The position numbers and the translations under genes were made by a program. Positions 6,919 through 13,054 of a stretch of DNA of 13,054 bases are shown piece by piece (the first letter of the stretch is position 1; every line of letters begins with the position of its first letter). Under the pieces are notes generated by a model that did not search any database, had not been told where the DNA came from, and worked only from the letters and a program-made list of their open reading frames with translations. Source of the stretch: Deltaproteobacteria bacterium UBA2385 (GTDB lineage Bacteria; Myxococcota_A; UBA796; UBA2385); NCBI GenBank assembly GCA_002343455.1, contig DDSR01000101.1, positions 7,316 to 20,369 of the forward strand. The letters are read 5' to 3'.

Positions 6919-8709
6919 CACCCGTAGGTTGTCCCGCTCGTCGCACTCCCCGACCCGGTCGTCGGGGTCGACCAGCAGCTGGAGATCGCCGCTGCCCCAG
7001 GTCTCGGCGTCCAGCCAGACCTCCTCGGTCCAGGTCCCGCCCCCGGCGGCGAGGCCCAGGAAGCTGCCGGTCCAGGCCACGATGCCGTCCTCCTGCACCA
7101 GGCTGACGGTGAAGGCCCGCGAGTCCAGCAGGCCGCGGTTCTCGACCGAGAGGCTGAGCTTCACCCGGCCGGCCGCGCACTCCTCCAGGCAGAGCTCGGG
7201 CTCGCCGGGCAGCAGGTCGGCCAGCCAGTGCGAGGGGCCCAGCTCGGTCCCGCCGGCCCGGAAGTTGTTCCAGCTCAGCCAGTTCTCGGTCTGGACGGCG
7301 GGGATGCTGCCGTCGTTGTTGACGTTGGTGATGTGGTAGGCGAACTGGTTCCAGATCGGGCGGGCGGGGGCCCAGGAGGAGGCCTCGTCGCCGATGACGG
7401 TGATGCCGTTCCAGCCGCTGATGCCGTAGTTGTTGCTGGGCAGGATGATCTCGGTGCTGCCGTCGCGGTCGACGTCGGCGATCAGCGGGTACTCGTAGAG
7501 GGTGCCGCTGGCGTGGCCCTCTTCCTGGAGCTCGACCGCCCCGGTGGCCCCGTCGTAGATCCAGAGGGTGTGCTCGTCGGCGTAGACGACCTCGGCGGCG
7601 CCGTCGCCCTCGAAGTCGAAGACCGAGGAGCCGGTGACGTTGCTGCTGTAGTCGCTGACCGGCTGGGCCCAGCGCACGCTGCCGTCGGTCTCGTAGACCG
7701 TGTAGTAGGAGGCGCCGGCCACGCCGATCTCGGGCTGGCCGTCGCCGTCGAAGTCGGCCACGGTGGGGGGGCCGCCGTTGCCGCCCCCGTAGATGCCGGT
7801 GGTCCAGCGCAGGGCCCCGTCGTTGCCGACCAGCGAGACGCTGCCGGCCCCGGCCAGGACGAGGTCGGGCAGGCCGTCGCCGTCGAAGTCGCCCACGGCG
7901 GGCATGGTGTCGCCGACCGGGGCGGTCCAGAGGATGCTGCCGTCGAGCGTGTAGATGGTGTTGCCGGCGATGACCTCGAGCAGCCCGTCGCCGTCCATGT
8001 CCACGGCGAAGGACATCTTGTAGCCCCCACCCCCGGCGCCGGTGGCGATGACGTCGCCGCGCGAGGAGAGGATCTCGCGGCCCATGATCACCTCGGCGCG
8101 GCCGTCGCCGTCCAGGTCGGCGATGGCCGGGCAGCCGACGTAGCTGGGCTCGGCCCCGGCGGCCCACTTGAAGCTGCCGTCGGCTTCCAGGCAGAGCACC
8201 GCGGGGCTGACCGAGGCGACACAGACCTCGGGGGAGCCGTCGGCGTCGATGTCCCCGATGGCCACGCCGGCCGAGCCGTAGGGCTGGACCCCGCCCGCCT
8301 CGGTGATCGACCAGTGGGTGCCGCTGCCGTCGCCGGAGATGCAGCTCAGCGTCCCCGGCGAGGTGTAGGCCGAGCCGGTGAAGCTGGCGAAGCAGATGTC
8401 GGGGATGTCGTCCTCGTCGATGTCGCCGTCGCCGTCGTCGTCGGTCAGGTTGGCGATCGCAGGGGTCGACATGATCTGGTGGTAGCCGGAGTGGACCGGG
8501 TTGCTGCTCCACTGCCACTCGACCACCGGCGCGAAGGAGCCGACAGTCGGCTCGTTCAGGCAGCTGCTGTCGACGGGGACGCTGTAGTCCGCCGGGACCT
8601 CGCCTTCAGGACAGGACAAGAGCCCGCTGTCCTCGGGCAGGTTGTCGCCCACCCCCTTGTTGAGGCTGTAGTCCGAGCAGGCGAGCATGAGCAGGAGGAG
8701 CGGTGGCAC
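6898..8709 (-). CDS. FG-GAP/VCBS-repeat surface lipoprotein with C-terminal CARDB-like domain
   Basis: The product has 603 residues from GTG 8709. This start is chosen because it gives P-P-L-L-L-L-M-L-A-C, a lipobox with Cys11; no Shine-Dalgarno is visible. An internal ATG (8688) would leave only three residues before the Cys. Seven regular Asp repeats follow: G-D-I-D-A-D-G-S-P-E-V (152-162), A-D-L-D-G-D-G-R-A-E-V (197-207), V-D-M-D-G-D-G-L-L-E-V (236-246), G-D-F-D-G-D-G-L-P-D-L (273-283), A-D-F-D-G-D-G-Q-P-E-I (318-328), F-D-F-E-G-D-G-A-A-E-V (364-374) and A-D-V-D-R-D-G-S-T-E-I (411-421). An earlier degenerate copy is near 90-108. They predict a Ca-binding beta-propeller. W-N-Q-F-A-Y-H-I-T-N-V-N (453-464) is a block I recall from similar deltaproteobacterial proteins. 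Residues about 507-597 resemble CARDB (V-E-N-R-G ... D-P-D-D-R-V-G-E-C-D-E-R-D-N). It is probably a surface adhesion or carbohydrate-related protein. A trans-acting partner cannot be inferred. Confidence 0.85.
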   Translation of the reverse strand: MPPLLLLMLACSDYSLNKGVGDNLPEDSGLLSCPEGEVPADYSVPVDSSCLNEPTVGSFAPVVEWQWSSNPVHSGYHQIMSTPAIANLTDDDGDGDIDEDDIPDICFASFTGSAYTSPGTLSCISGDGSGTHWSITEAGGVQPYGSAGVAIGDIDADGSPEVCVASVSPAVLCLEADGSFKWAAGAEPSYVGCPAIADLDGDGRAEVIMGREILSSRGDVIATGAGGGGYKMSFAVDMDGDGLLEVIAGNTIYTLDGSILWTAPVGDTMPAVGDFDGDGLPDLVLAGAGSVSLVGNDGALRWTTGIYGGGNGGPPTVADFDGDGQPEIGVAGASYYTVYETDGSVRWAQPVSDYSSNVTGSSVFDFEGDGAAEVVYADEHTLWIYDGATGAVELQEEGHASGTLYEYPLIADVDRDGSTEIILPSNNYGISGWNGITVIGDEASSWAPARPIWNQFAYHITNVNNDGSIPAVQTENWLSWNNFRAGGTELGPSHWLADLLPGEPELCLEECAAGRVKLSLSVENRGLLDSRAFTVSLVQEDGIVAWTGSFLGLAAGGGTWTEEVWLDAETWGSGDLQLLVDPDDRVGECDERDNLRVLGRWPC

Positions 8710-8739
8710 GGCCGCACTGTAGCGCAATACCTCGCTTCC
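8710..8739. promoter_or_regulatory. 30-bp divergent intergenic region, promoters not resolved
   Basis: The start codons of the leftward FG-GAP lipoprotein (8709) and rightward alpha-galactosidase (8740) are only 30 bp apart and neither has a purine-rich ribosome site. On the minus strand TACAGT (8721-8716) fits a TAnnnT -10 ending six bases before GTG 8709, which would give an mRNA with almost no leader. I find no convincing -35, nor a -10 for the rightward gene. Promoters may reach into the opposite coding sequence. Confidence 0.3.
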
Positions 8740-10602
8740 ATGCTCCTGATCCTCGCCCTCGCCTGTCGGCCCGAACCCTCCCCCGTCCTGGAGGCCTCGG
8801 CCTGCGCGGAGCTGCAGCTCGAGGTCGGAGAGGGGATCGTCGCCGATCGCGGCTGCGGCCGCCTGGAGCTGGCGGCCCGGGTCCTGGGCGAGGGGACGCT
8901 CGGCCTGCGCTTCGAGGTGCTGGAGCAGACCGAGGACGGCGCCGTGGTCCAGCCAGTGATCGTCGGGGAGGGGACCTGGACGGGCCTCGCCCTGGAGGGC
9001 GGCTGGGCCCTCGATGGCGAGGAGGAGCCCGCCTGGTGGCGGCAGGGCTACCAGTCCTGGTCCTGGTCGGGGGTCAGCGCCCTGATCCCGCCGGAGCTCG
9101 ACACCGAGGGCCTGCCGGTGCCCGGCGGCGACGGGGACGGGCTGAGCGTCGCCTGGGAGACCGAGGGCACCTCCTGGTGGGGGGGGCTGCTGGGCCGACC
9201 GGGGGGGGCGAGCTGGCTGATGGGGGTCAGCCGCGCCTGGGAGAGCCGCTTCTACCTGGGCGCCGACGCCAGCACGGTCTGGGCGGTCTGGGGTCACCGC
9301 GGCGAGCGCGTCGCGGTCGACGGCGAGCTGCGCCTCGACCCGCTCTTCCTGACGATCGGCGAGGATCCCGCGGCGCTGCACGGTGCCTGGGCCGAGGCCG
9401 TCGCCGAGCAGGTCCCGCCTCGGCCGCTGGGCGCGGCGCCGCCGACCGGCTGGGCCACCTGGTACCAGTTCTACAGCGAGGTCACCGAGGCCGAGGTCCG
9501 CGAGAACCTGGCGATCGCCTCGGCCATCAACCGGGACCCGACGCTGGCCTCGCTGGAGGTCTTCCAGCTCGACGACGGCTGGCAGGAGGCCTGGGGGATC
9601 TGGACGGCCGGCGAGGACTTCCCCAGCGGCATGGCCGCGCTCGCCGCCGAGATCCAGGCGGCGGGCATGGTGCCGGGCCTCTGGATGGCCCCCTTCTACG
9701 TGCACCGCGACTCGGACACCTTCCGGGACAACCCCGACTGGTGGGTCCGCGACGAGCAGGGCGAGGTGATCGCCTTCACCAACCTGGGCACCGGTGACTA
9801 CGCCATCATCGACGCCAGCCACCCCCAGGCCGGCCCCTGGATGGCCCGGCAGGTCGCGGAGCGGGTGGCCGAGGGCTGGACCTACCTCAAGCTCGACTTC
9901 CTCTACGCCGGCGCGCAAGAGGGCCAGCGGTACCAGGAGCTGACCGGGACCCAGGCCTACCGGCTGGGCATGGAGCTGCTGCGCGAGGCCGCCGGGGAGA
10001 GCTGGGTCCTGGCCTGCGGGGCCCCCCTGCTGCCCAGCGTCGGCTGGGTCGAGCAGTACCGGACCGGGGCCGACATCGCCTTCGAGATCTCCCCCGACCC
10101 CGATCCCGCCTACCTGCGCTGGCAGGTCCACAACACCCTCGCCCGCGGCTTCAGCAACGGGCTGTGGTGGTGGATCGACCCCGACCAGCTCATCCTGCGG
10201 GAGCCCTTCAGCCTGGCCCAGGCTCGCGGCGCGGTGGTCGCCCAGGCCGTCTCCGGCGGGGCCTGGCTGCTGGGCGACGACCTCGCCTCGTTGCCCCAGG
10301 ATCGCCTCGCCCTGGCCCTGGCCCCCGAGGCCGTCGCGCTTCGCGGCCTGGCGGCCTCGCCCGAGGATCCCCTGCGCTCCCTCAGCGGCCTGGATCCCTC
10401 TCCGACCGCCGAGCGGGCCGACCCCGACGACGCGGTGCCGACGCGCTGGCTCTTCCCGGACGGCACGGTCGCCCTGCTGAACCTGGGCCCGGAGCCGGTC
10501 GAGCTGGAGGGCCCCGGCGGTCGGGAGCTGCTGAGCGGGGAGGAGGCGGCGGCCGGCAGCCGAAGGCTGGAGCCCGGGGCGGGCGAGCTGTGGAGGCCCT
10601 GA
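8740..10602 (+). CDS. GH36 alpha-galactosidase (melibiase), predicted lipoprotein
   Basis: The product has 620 residues and is predicted to hydrolyse terminal alpha-galactosides. An N-terminal beta-sandwich (about 20-220, with G-Y-Q-S-W-S-W-S) precedes a TIM barrel. Conserved GH36 blocks are G-W-A-T-W-Y-Q-F-Y (237-245), F-Q-L-D-D-G-W with substrate-binding Asp278-Asp279, P-G-L-W-M-A-P-F, Y-L-K-L-D-F-L-Y-A-G-A with nucleophile Asp386, C-G-A-P-L-L-P-S-V-G from Cys426, and R-T-G-A-D-I-A-F with acid/base Asp445. The 59-residue nucleophile-to-acid spacing and 108-residue DD-to-nucleophile spacing nearly equal those I recall for T. maritima GalA (60 and 107). A short C-terminal beta domain ends the protein. 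The N-terminus M-L-L-I-L-A-L-A-C gives a lipobox with Cys9, so the enzyme is probably anchored outside the cytoplasm. No sugar transporter or sugar regulator lies nearby. GH27 or alpha-N-acetylgalactosaminidase activity is less likely. Confidence 0.93.
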   Translation: MLLILALACRPEPSPVLEASACAELQLEVGEGIVADRGCGRLELAARVLGEGTLGLRFEVLEQTEDGAVVQPVIVGEGTWTGLALEGGWALDGEEEPAWWRQGYQSWSWSGVSALIPPELDTEGLPVPGGDGDGLSVAWETEGTSWWGGLLGRPGGASWLMGVSRAWESRFYLGADASTVWAVWGHRGERVAVDGELRLDPLFLTIGEDPAALHGAWAEAVAEQVPPRPLGAAPPTGWATWYQFYSEVTEAEVRENLAIASAINRDPTLASLEVFQLDDGWQEAWGIWTAGEDFPSGMAALAAEIQAAGMVPGLWMAPFYVHRDSDTFRDNPDWWVRDEQGEVIAFTNLGTGDYAIIDASHPQAGPWMARQVAERVAEGWTYLKLDFLYAGAQEGQRYQELTGTQAYRLGMELLREAAGESWVLACGAPLLPSVGWVEQYRTGADIAFEISPDPDPAYLRWQVHNTLARGFSNGLWWWIDPDQLILREPFSLAQARGAVVAQAVSGGAWLLGDDLASLPQDRLALALAPEAVALRGLAASPEDPLRSLSGLDPSPTAERADPDDAVPTRWLFPDGTVALLNLGPEPVELEGPGGRELLSGEEAAAGSRRLEPGAGELWRP

Positions 10603-10605
10603 GCT

Positions 10606-11376
10606 TCAGGTGTCGAGCGTGGCCGCCAGCTGGAGGGCGAGGTCCAGGACCTCGAGGTCCCGGGTGCGCTTCAGGGCGTTGCCGTTGGCCTGGAAGAGGG
10701 CGCGGGCCTGCTCGGGGCTGGCCCACTGGATCGCCTCAGACTCCCAGTCGGCGTGCCCGACCTGCTCCAGGGGGCGGGCCAGCCAGTAGCGGTTGAGGGT
10801 GGTGGTGCCCTCGTGCTCGCCGGGGATGGCCGCGCGGATCTCGATCGCCCAGCCGGTCTCCTCGCGCACCTCGCGCCGGGCGGCGGCCTGGGGCTCCTCG
10901 CCCGGCTGGGGGCGGCCCTTGGGGAAGGTCCAGGCGCCGCCGTCGAAGTTGTTGGCGGGCTTCTGCAGCAGGATCCGCCCCTGCCCGTCGATCACGACCG
11001 AGCCGTAGGACGCGGCCTTGCCGCTGGAGCGCCGGGTGGGCGGAGGCGGCAGCTCGGACAGCCCGTGGAGGGCGTGCCAGACCTGGCTGTAGACCGCGGC
11101 GCGGGCCTGCCCCTGGGTGGCGGCCACCTTGCTCTTCACGTTGCTGTAGTCCAGGGAGAGGGCCATCTTGCCGAGCGCCTCGGCCCAGGCCTCGTGCGTG
11201 CAGGTCGCGCGGAAGGGGTAGTCGGTGCCGCCGCCCTGCTGGGTGGGCGAGAGCGAGGGCAGCCAGTCGGTCCGCAGGGCCTCGAGGTCGGCCTTGACCC
11301 GGGCGCGCACCGTGAGGTGGTGGGTGCCGGCCTTCTGCACGACGGAGAAGAAGCCGACGGGGGTGATGAGCCACAT
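10606..11376 (-). CDS. Nudix hydrolase with an uncharacterised N-terminal domain
   Basis: The product has 256 residues. ATG 11376 is supported by GGAGGT seven bases upstream (complement of 11384-11389). Residues 124-250 form a Nudix domain: G-S-V-V-I-D at 125-130, W-T-F-P-K-G-R at 149-155, and a Nudix box from Gly154 to Trp176 that satisfies G-x5-E-x7-R-E-U-x-E-E-x-G-U at every fixed position (Glu160, Arg168-Glu169, Glu172-Glu173, Gly175). Residues 1-106 (M-W-L-I-T-P-V-G-F-F-S-V-V-Q-K, T-D-Y-P-F-R, L-D-Y-S-N-V-K) resemble a family of small stand-alone hypothetical proteins that I recall but cannot name. A Pro-rich linker (109-114) joins the two. The Nudix half should hydrolyse a nucleoside diphosphate derivative with Mg2+; the substrate is not predictable. 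It lies 3 bp from the convergent alpha-galactosidase and is divergent from dps across 76 bp. Confidence 0.88.
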   Translation of the reverse strand: MWLITPVGFFSVVQKAGTHHLTVRARVKADLEALRTDWLPSLSPTQQGGGTDYPFRATCTHEAWAEALGKMALSLDYSNVKSKVAATQGQARAAVYSQVWHALHGLSELPPPPTRRSSGKAASYGSVVIDGQGRILLQKPANNFDGGAWTFPKGRPQPGEEPQAAARREVREETGWAIEIRAAIPGEHEGTTTLNRYWLARPLEQVGHADWESEAIQWASPEQARALFQANGNALKRTRDLEVLDLALQLAATLDT

Positions 11377-11440
11377 GGGAGGGACCTCCGAGAGGCAGGG
11401 TAGCAGCCGAGGAGTCTGCGCGGCGGGTTAGGTGGGGGCA

Positions 11441-11446
11441 GGAGGT
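11441..11446 (+). promoter_or_regulatory. Ribosome binding site fixing the dps start
   Basis: GGAGGT lies six bases before ATG 11453. It selects this start over the in-frame GTG at 11432, whose extra seven residues (G-A-G-G-R-N after the start) are unlike Dps N-termini and lack a ribosome site. The remaining sequence between the Nudix gene and dps shows no clear OxyR or Fur site. Confidence 0.75.
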
Positions 11447-11452
11447 AGAAAC

Positions 11453-11929
11453 ATGACGACCATGAACATCGACATCGGCATCAGCAGCGCCAAGCGCGAA
11501 GAGATCGCCGGGGGGCTCTCCCGGGTCCTGGCCGACAGCTACACGCTGTACCTGAAGACCCACAACTTCCACTGGAATGTGACCGGGCCCATGTTCCAGA
11601 CCCTGCACCTCATGTTCGAGGCGCAGTACAACGAGCTGGCCCTGGCCGTCGACCTGGTGGCCGAGCGCATCCGCGCCCTGGGCCACACGGCGCCGGGCAC
11701 CTACCGGCAGTTCGCCCAGCTCTCGGTGATCCCGGAAGAGGACGGCATCCCCAAGGCCCAGGACATGATCCGCCGCCTGGTCGAGGGCCACGAGACCGTC
11801 GCCCGCACCGCCCGCGAGGTCTTCAAGTCGGCCGAAGAGGCCAGCGACCAGCCGACCTGCGATCTGCTGACCCAGCGCATGCAGGTCCACGAGAAGACCG
11901 CCTGGATGCTGCGCAGCCTGCTCGAGTAG
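11453..11929 (+). CDS. dps: Dps-family ferritin (DNA starvation/stationary phase protection protein)
   Basis: The product has 158 residues, normal for Dps. It oxidises Fe2+ with peroxide and stores iron in a 12-subunit shell in the cytoplasm. The inter-subunit ferroxidase residues are His40 (F-H-W-N-V), His52, Glu56, Asp67 and Glu71 (A-E-R-I-R), with spacing identical to His51, His63, Asp67, Asp78, Glu82 of E. coli Dps, the third being Glu instead of Asp. The N-terminal extension is short and not Lys-rich, so strong DNA binding through that tail is not expected. It has its own ribosome site and is probably a single-gene transcript, ending 4 bp from the convergent SRPBCC gene. Confidence 0.95.
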   Translation: MTTMNIDIGISSAKREEIAGGLSRVLADSYTLYLKTHNFHWNVTGPMFQTLHLMFEAQYNELALAVDLVAERIRALGHTAPGTYRQFAQLSVIPEEDGIPKAQDMIRRLVEGHETVARTAREVFKSAEEASDQPTCDLLTQRMQVHEKTAWMLRSLLE

Positions 11930-11933
11930 GCGC

Positions 11934-12431
11934 TCAGTCCTGATTGGCTCGCTGTCGCAAGGCGCTCAGCAGCCCGCCCCACCAGGTCCCCAGGTCGGCC
12001 AGAAAGGCCCGCGGAGCCTTGCCGTGGCGCACGGGGTGGTCGTGCCGGATGGAGGCGAAGCCGGTGTGGATCAGGGTCACGCGGGTGCCTGTGGCGCAGG
12101 CTTCGAAGCGGATCTCGACCTCCGTGCGCTCATGGGCGGCGAAGTTCACGGCTCGCCACTCGAAGCGCAGCAGATCCGGCGGCTGCCAGGCGAGGACAGC
12201 TCCGGCCACATGCTCCCTTGGGCCGGCCTCGGTCTCGAAGCGCTCCAGCAGGCGGCCGCCGACGCCCGGCTCGAAGAGCAGGGTCCCGGGCCGGCGTCCG
12301 GCGAGCCGGTAGGCGGGTCCGTGTCGCCACCACAGATCCGTCTCTTGCGTGAACACACGGAAGGCGCGCTCGGGCGAGGCTCGAACGGTGACGGTGACCC
12401 GGACCGAATCGGCTTGGATGGGGGAGCTCAC
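11934..12431 (-). CDS. SRPBCC (AHSA1/START-like) domain protein
   Basis: The product has 165 residues from GTG 12431, which overlaps the ArsR stop as GTGA; the longer open frame upstream is the ArsR region read in another frame. The fold signature is A-S-P-E-R-A-F-R-V-F-T near residues 18-28, D-L-W-W, F-E-P-G-V-G-G-R-L-L-E near 53-63, W-Q-P-P-D-L-L-R-F-E-W, G-T-R-V-T-L-I-H-T-G-F, and the C-terminal helix around L-G-T-W-W-G-G-L-L. AHSA1-type proteins bind a hydrophobic ligand in a helix-grip cavity. ArsR-SRPBCC gene pairs are common and the two are usually translated together, but the ligand is generally unknown. No signal peptide is present. Confidence 0.87.
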   Translation of the reverse strand: MSSPIQADSVRVTVTVRASPERAFRVFTQETDLWWRHGPAYRLAGRRPGTLLFEPGVGGRLLERFETEAGPREHVAGAVLAWQPPDLLRFEWRAVNFAAHERTEVEIRFEACATGTRVTLIHTGFASIRHDHPVRHGKAPRAFLADLGTWWGGLLSALRQRANQD

Positions 12432-12751
12432 GGGCCCTCGTCTCTGTCCAGGTGCGCCTGGAAGGCCCCGAGCTGGGCGCTCCAGAAGCCCTCGACCTCC
12501 TGCACCCAGCCGCGCAGCTCGTCCAGGGGCTCGAAGCGCAGGCGATACAGGCGGCCGCGGCCGTCCTCTTCGACCATCAGGGGCTCCACCAGGCCGGCCT
12601 GGCGCAGCACCCGGAGGTGGCGGCTCATCGCTGGCGGGCTGCTGTCCAGCGCCTGGGCCAGCTCGCCGGCGCGTCTGGGCTCCTGCCGAAGCAGCTCCAC
12701 CACCCCGCGGCGGGTCGGGTCGGCCAGGGCGGAGAGGGTGGGGCCGATCAT
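12428..12751 (-). CDS. ArsR-family winged-helix repressor
   Basis: The product has 107 residues. The start A-L-A-D-P-T-R-R-G-V-V-E-L-L is the classic ArsR opening; the helix-turn-helix is about 28-52 (A-G-E-L-A-Q-A-L-D-S-S-P-P-A-M-S-R-H-L-R-V-L) and the wing about 56-72 (G-R-G-R-L-Y-R-L). There is no Cys at all, so it cannot sense metals through the classical Cys sites; the signal may be a small molecule. Its start overlaps the stop of the upstream VOC gene by one base (TGATG), and its stop overlaps the next gene by four. The three form a tightly coupled operon, the promoter of which lies off the window. Confidence 0.93.
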   Translation of the reverse strand: MIGPTLSALADPTRRGVVELLRQEPRRAGELAQALDSSPPAMSRHLRVLRQAGLVEPLMVEEDGRGRLYRLRFEPLDELRGWVQEVEGFWSAQLGAFQAHLDRDEGP

Positions 12752-13054
12752 CAGGCGCCCTTGGTGCGCAGGCGCTGGGCGAAGTACCAGGTGTGGCCTT
12801 CGAGGTCCTCGCAGGCGTAGCCCTGGTCGGCCCAGTACTCCTCGCCGTAGTCGCTGATCGCCAGCTCCTTGACGATGACAGCGCCATGGGCCTGGGCTTG
12901 GGCGAGGTGGGCGGCGACGTCGTCGACGTAGACCATCAGGCTCTGTGTGTTGGCGCCGTCCAGCGAGCGCGGGCTGCGGGCGAAGTCTCGCCCGGGGATC
13001 CCGCTCCAGGCGCCCTCGCCGCCGACCATGATCAGGCCGCCGCCGAACTCGAGC
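12751..13054 (-). CDS. VOC/glyoxalase-superfamily protein, 5' part beyond window
   Basis: The frame is open to the window edge and continues through L-E-F-G-G-G-L-I before an internal Met at 13029, so the real start lies outside. The visible part has one complete beta-alpha-beta-beta-beta module (Y-V-D-D-V-A-A-H-L-A-Q-A-Q-A-H-G-A ... Y-A-C-E-D-L-E-G-H-T-W-Y-F), typical of PhnB-like glyoxalase/bleomycin-resistance proteins. The E-D-x-E-G-H-x-W block is usual in this subgroup. Substrate unknown. It is the first visible gene of the ArsR-SRPBCC operon. Confidence 0.85.
   Translation of the reverse strand, partial: LEFGGGLIMVGGEGAWSGIPGRDFARSPRSLDGANTQSLMVYVDDVAAHLAQAQAHGAVIVKELAISDYGEEYWADQGYACEDLEGHTWYFAQRLRTKGA

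Noticed and set aside
7590..8430. Recurrent CCGTCGCCGTC-like stretches as a DNA repeat array
   Set aside because: They encode the periodic Asp loops of the FG-GAP repeats; spacing follows the protein repeat, not a CRISPR or satellite.
7228..8739. Long open frame running upstream of the alpha-galactosidase in the same frame
   Set aside because: It is the antisense of the FG-GAP lipoprotein gene, low-complexity Gly/Ala/Val/Asp, and the lipobox signal at 8740 marks the real start.
8710..10131. Upstream extension of the FG-GAP gene frame on the minus strand
   Set aside because: It is antisense to the well-conserved GH36 gene; the signal peptide at 8709 fixes the start.
12432..12887. N-terminal extension of the SRPBCC frame
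   Set aside because: It overlaps the ArsR gene in another frame and is Pro/Arg/Ala-rich; GTG 12431 gives a normal SRPBCC length.

Overview
The window is very GC-rich and densely coded, and reads like chromosome of a Myxococcota-type ('deltaproteobacterial') organism. The reasons are a MopE-type Asp/Cys metal-binding motif, FG-GAP/VCBS-type Asp repeats followed by a CARDB-like domain, two proteins with MYXO-CTERM-like tails (Cys, hydrophobic segment, Arg cluster), and many short-signal lipoproteins. I see thirteen genes, two of them cut by the window edges. There is no rRNA, tRNA, CRISPR array, transposase or phage gene. Stops are TGA or TAG only.

Left part (1-4236): the 3' end of a DUF4336-like gene, a class-C-beta-lactamase-like serine hydrolase lipoprotein, and then a divergent pair. 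Leftward is a predicted outer-membrane lipoprotein. Rightward is a 393-residue protein in which a complete TetR-type repressor (about residues 1-188) is followed by a complete HD-superfamily phosphohydrolase of the COG4339 type (about 200-393). A 20-bp imperfect palindrome sits just upstream of the fusion gene and is the likely operator for both. This regulator-enzyme fusion is the most notable item in the window. Its stop codon lies inside a perfect 29-bp palindrome built from CTAGCTAG.

Middle part (4296-10602): two translationally coupled exported proteins with MYXO-CTERM-like tails. They converge on a leftward FG-GAP/CARDB surface lipoprotein, and the two convergent genes share one CTAG as their stop codons. 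Only 30 bp from the start of the FG-GAP gene, a divergent gene encodes a GH36 alpha-galactosidase lipoprotein whose active-site spacing closely matches that of Thermotoga maritima GalA.

Right part (10606-13054): a two-domain protein with an uncharacterised N-terminal domain and a perfect Nudix box, a Dps ferritin, and a leftward overlapping operon VOC/glyoxalase-like, ArsR, SRPBCC.

Six of the thirteen products look exported. None of the six signal peptides, with the starts chosen here, has a Lys or Arg before its hydrophobic core. All four convergent gene pairs are separated by 18 bp or less, so there is almost no room for ordinary terminators.
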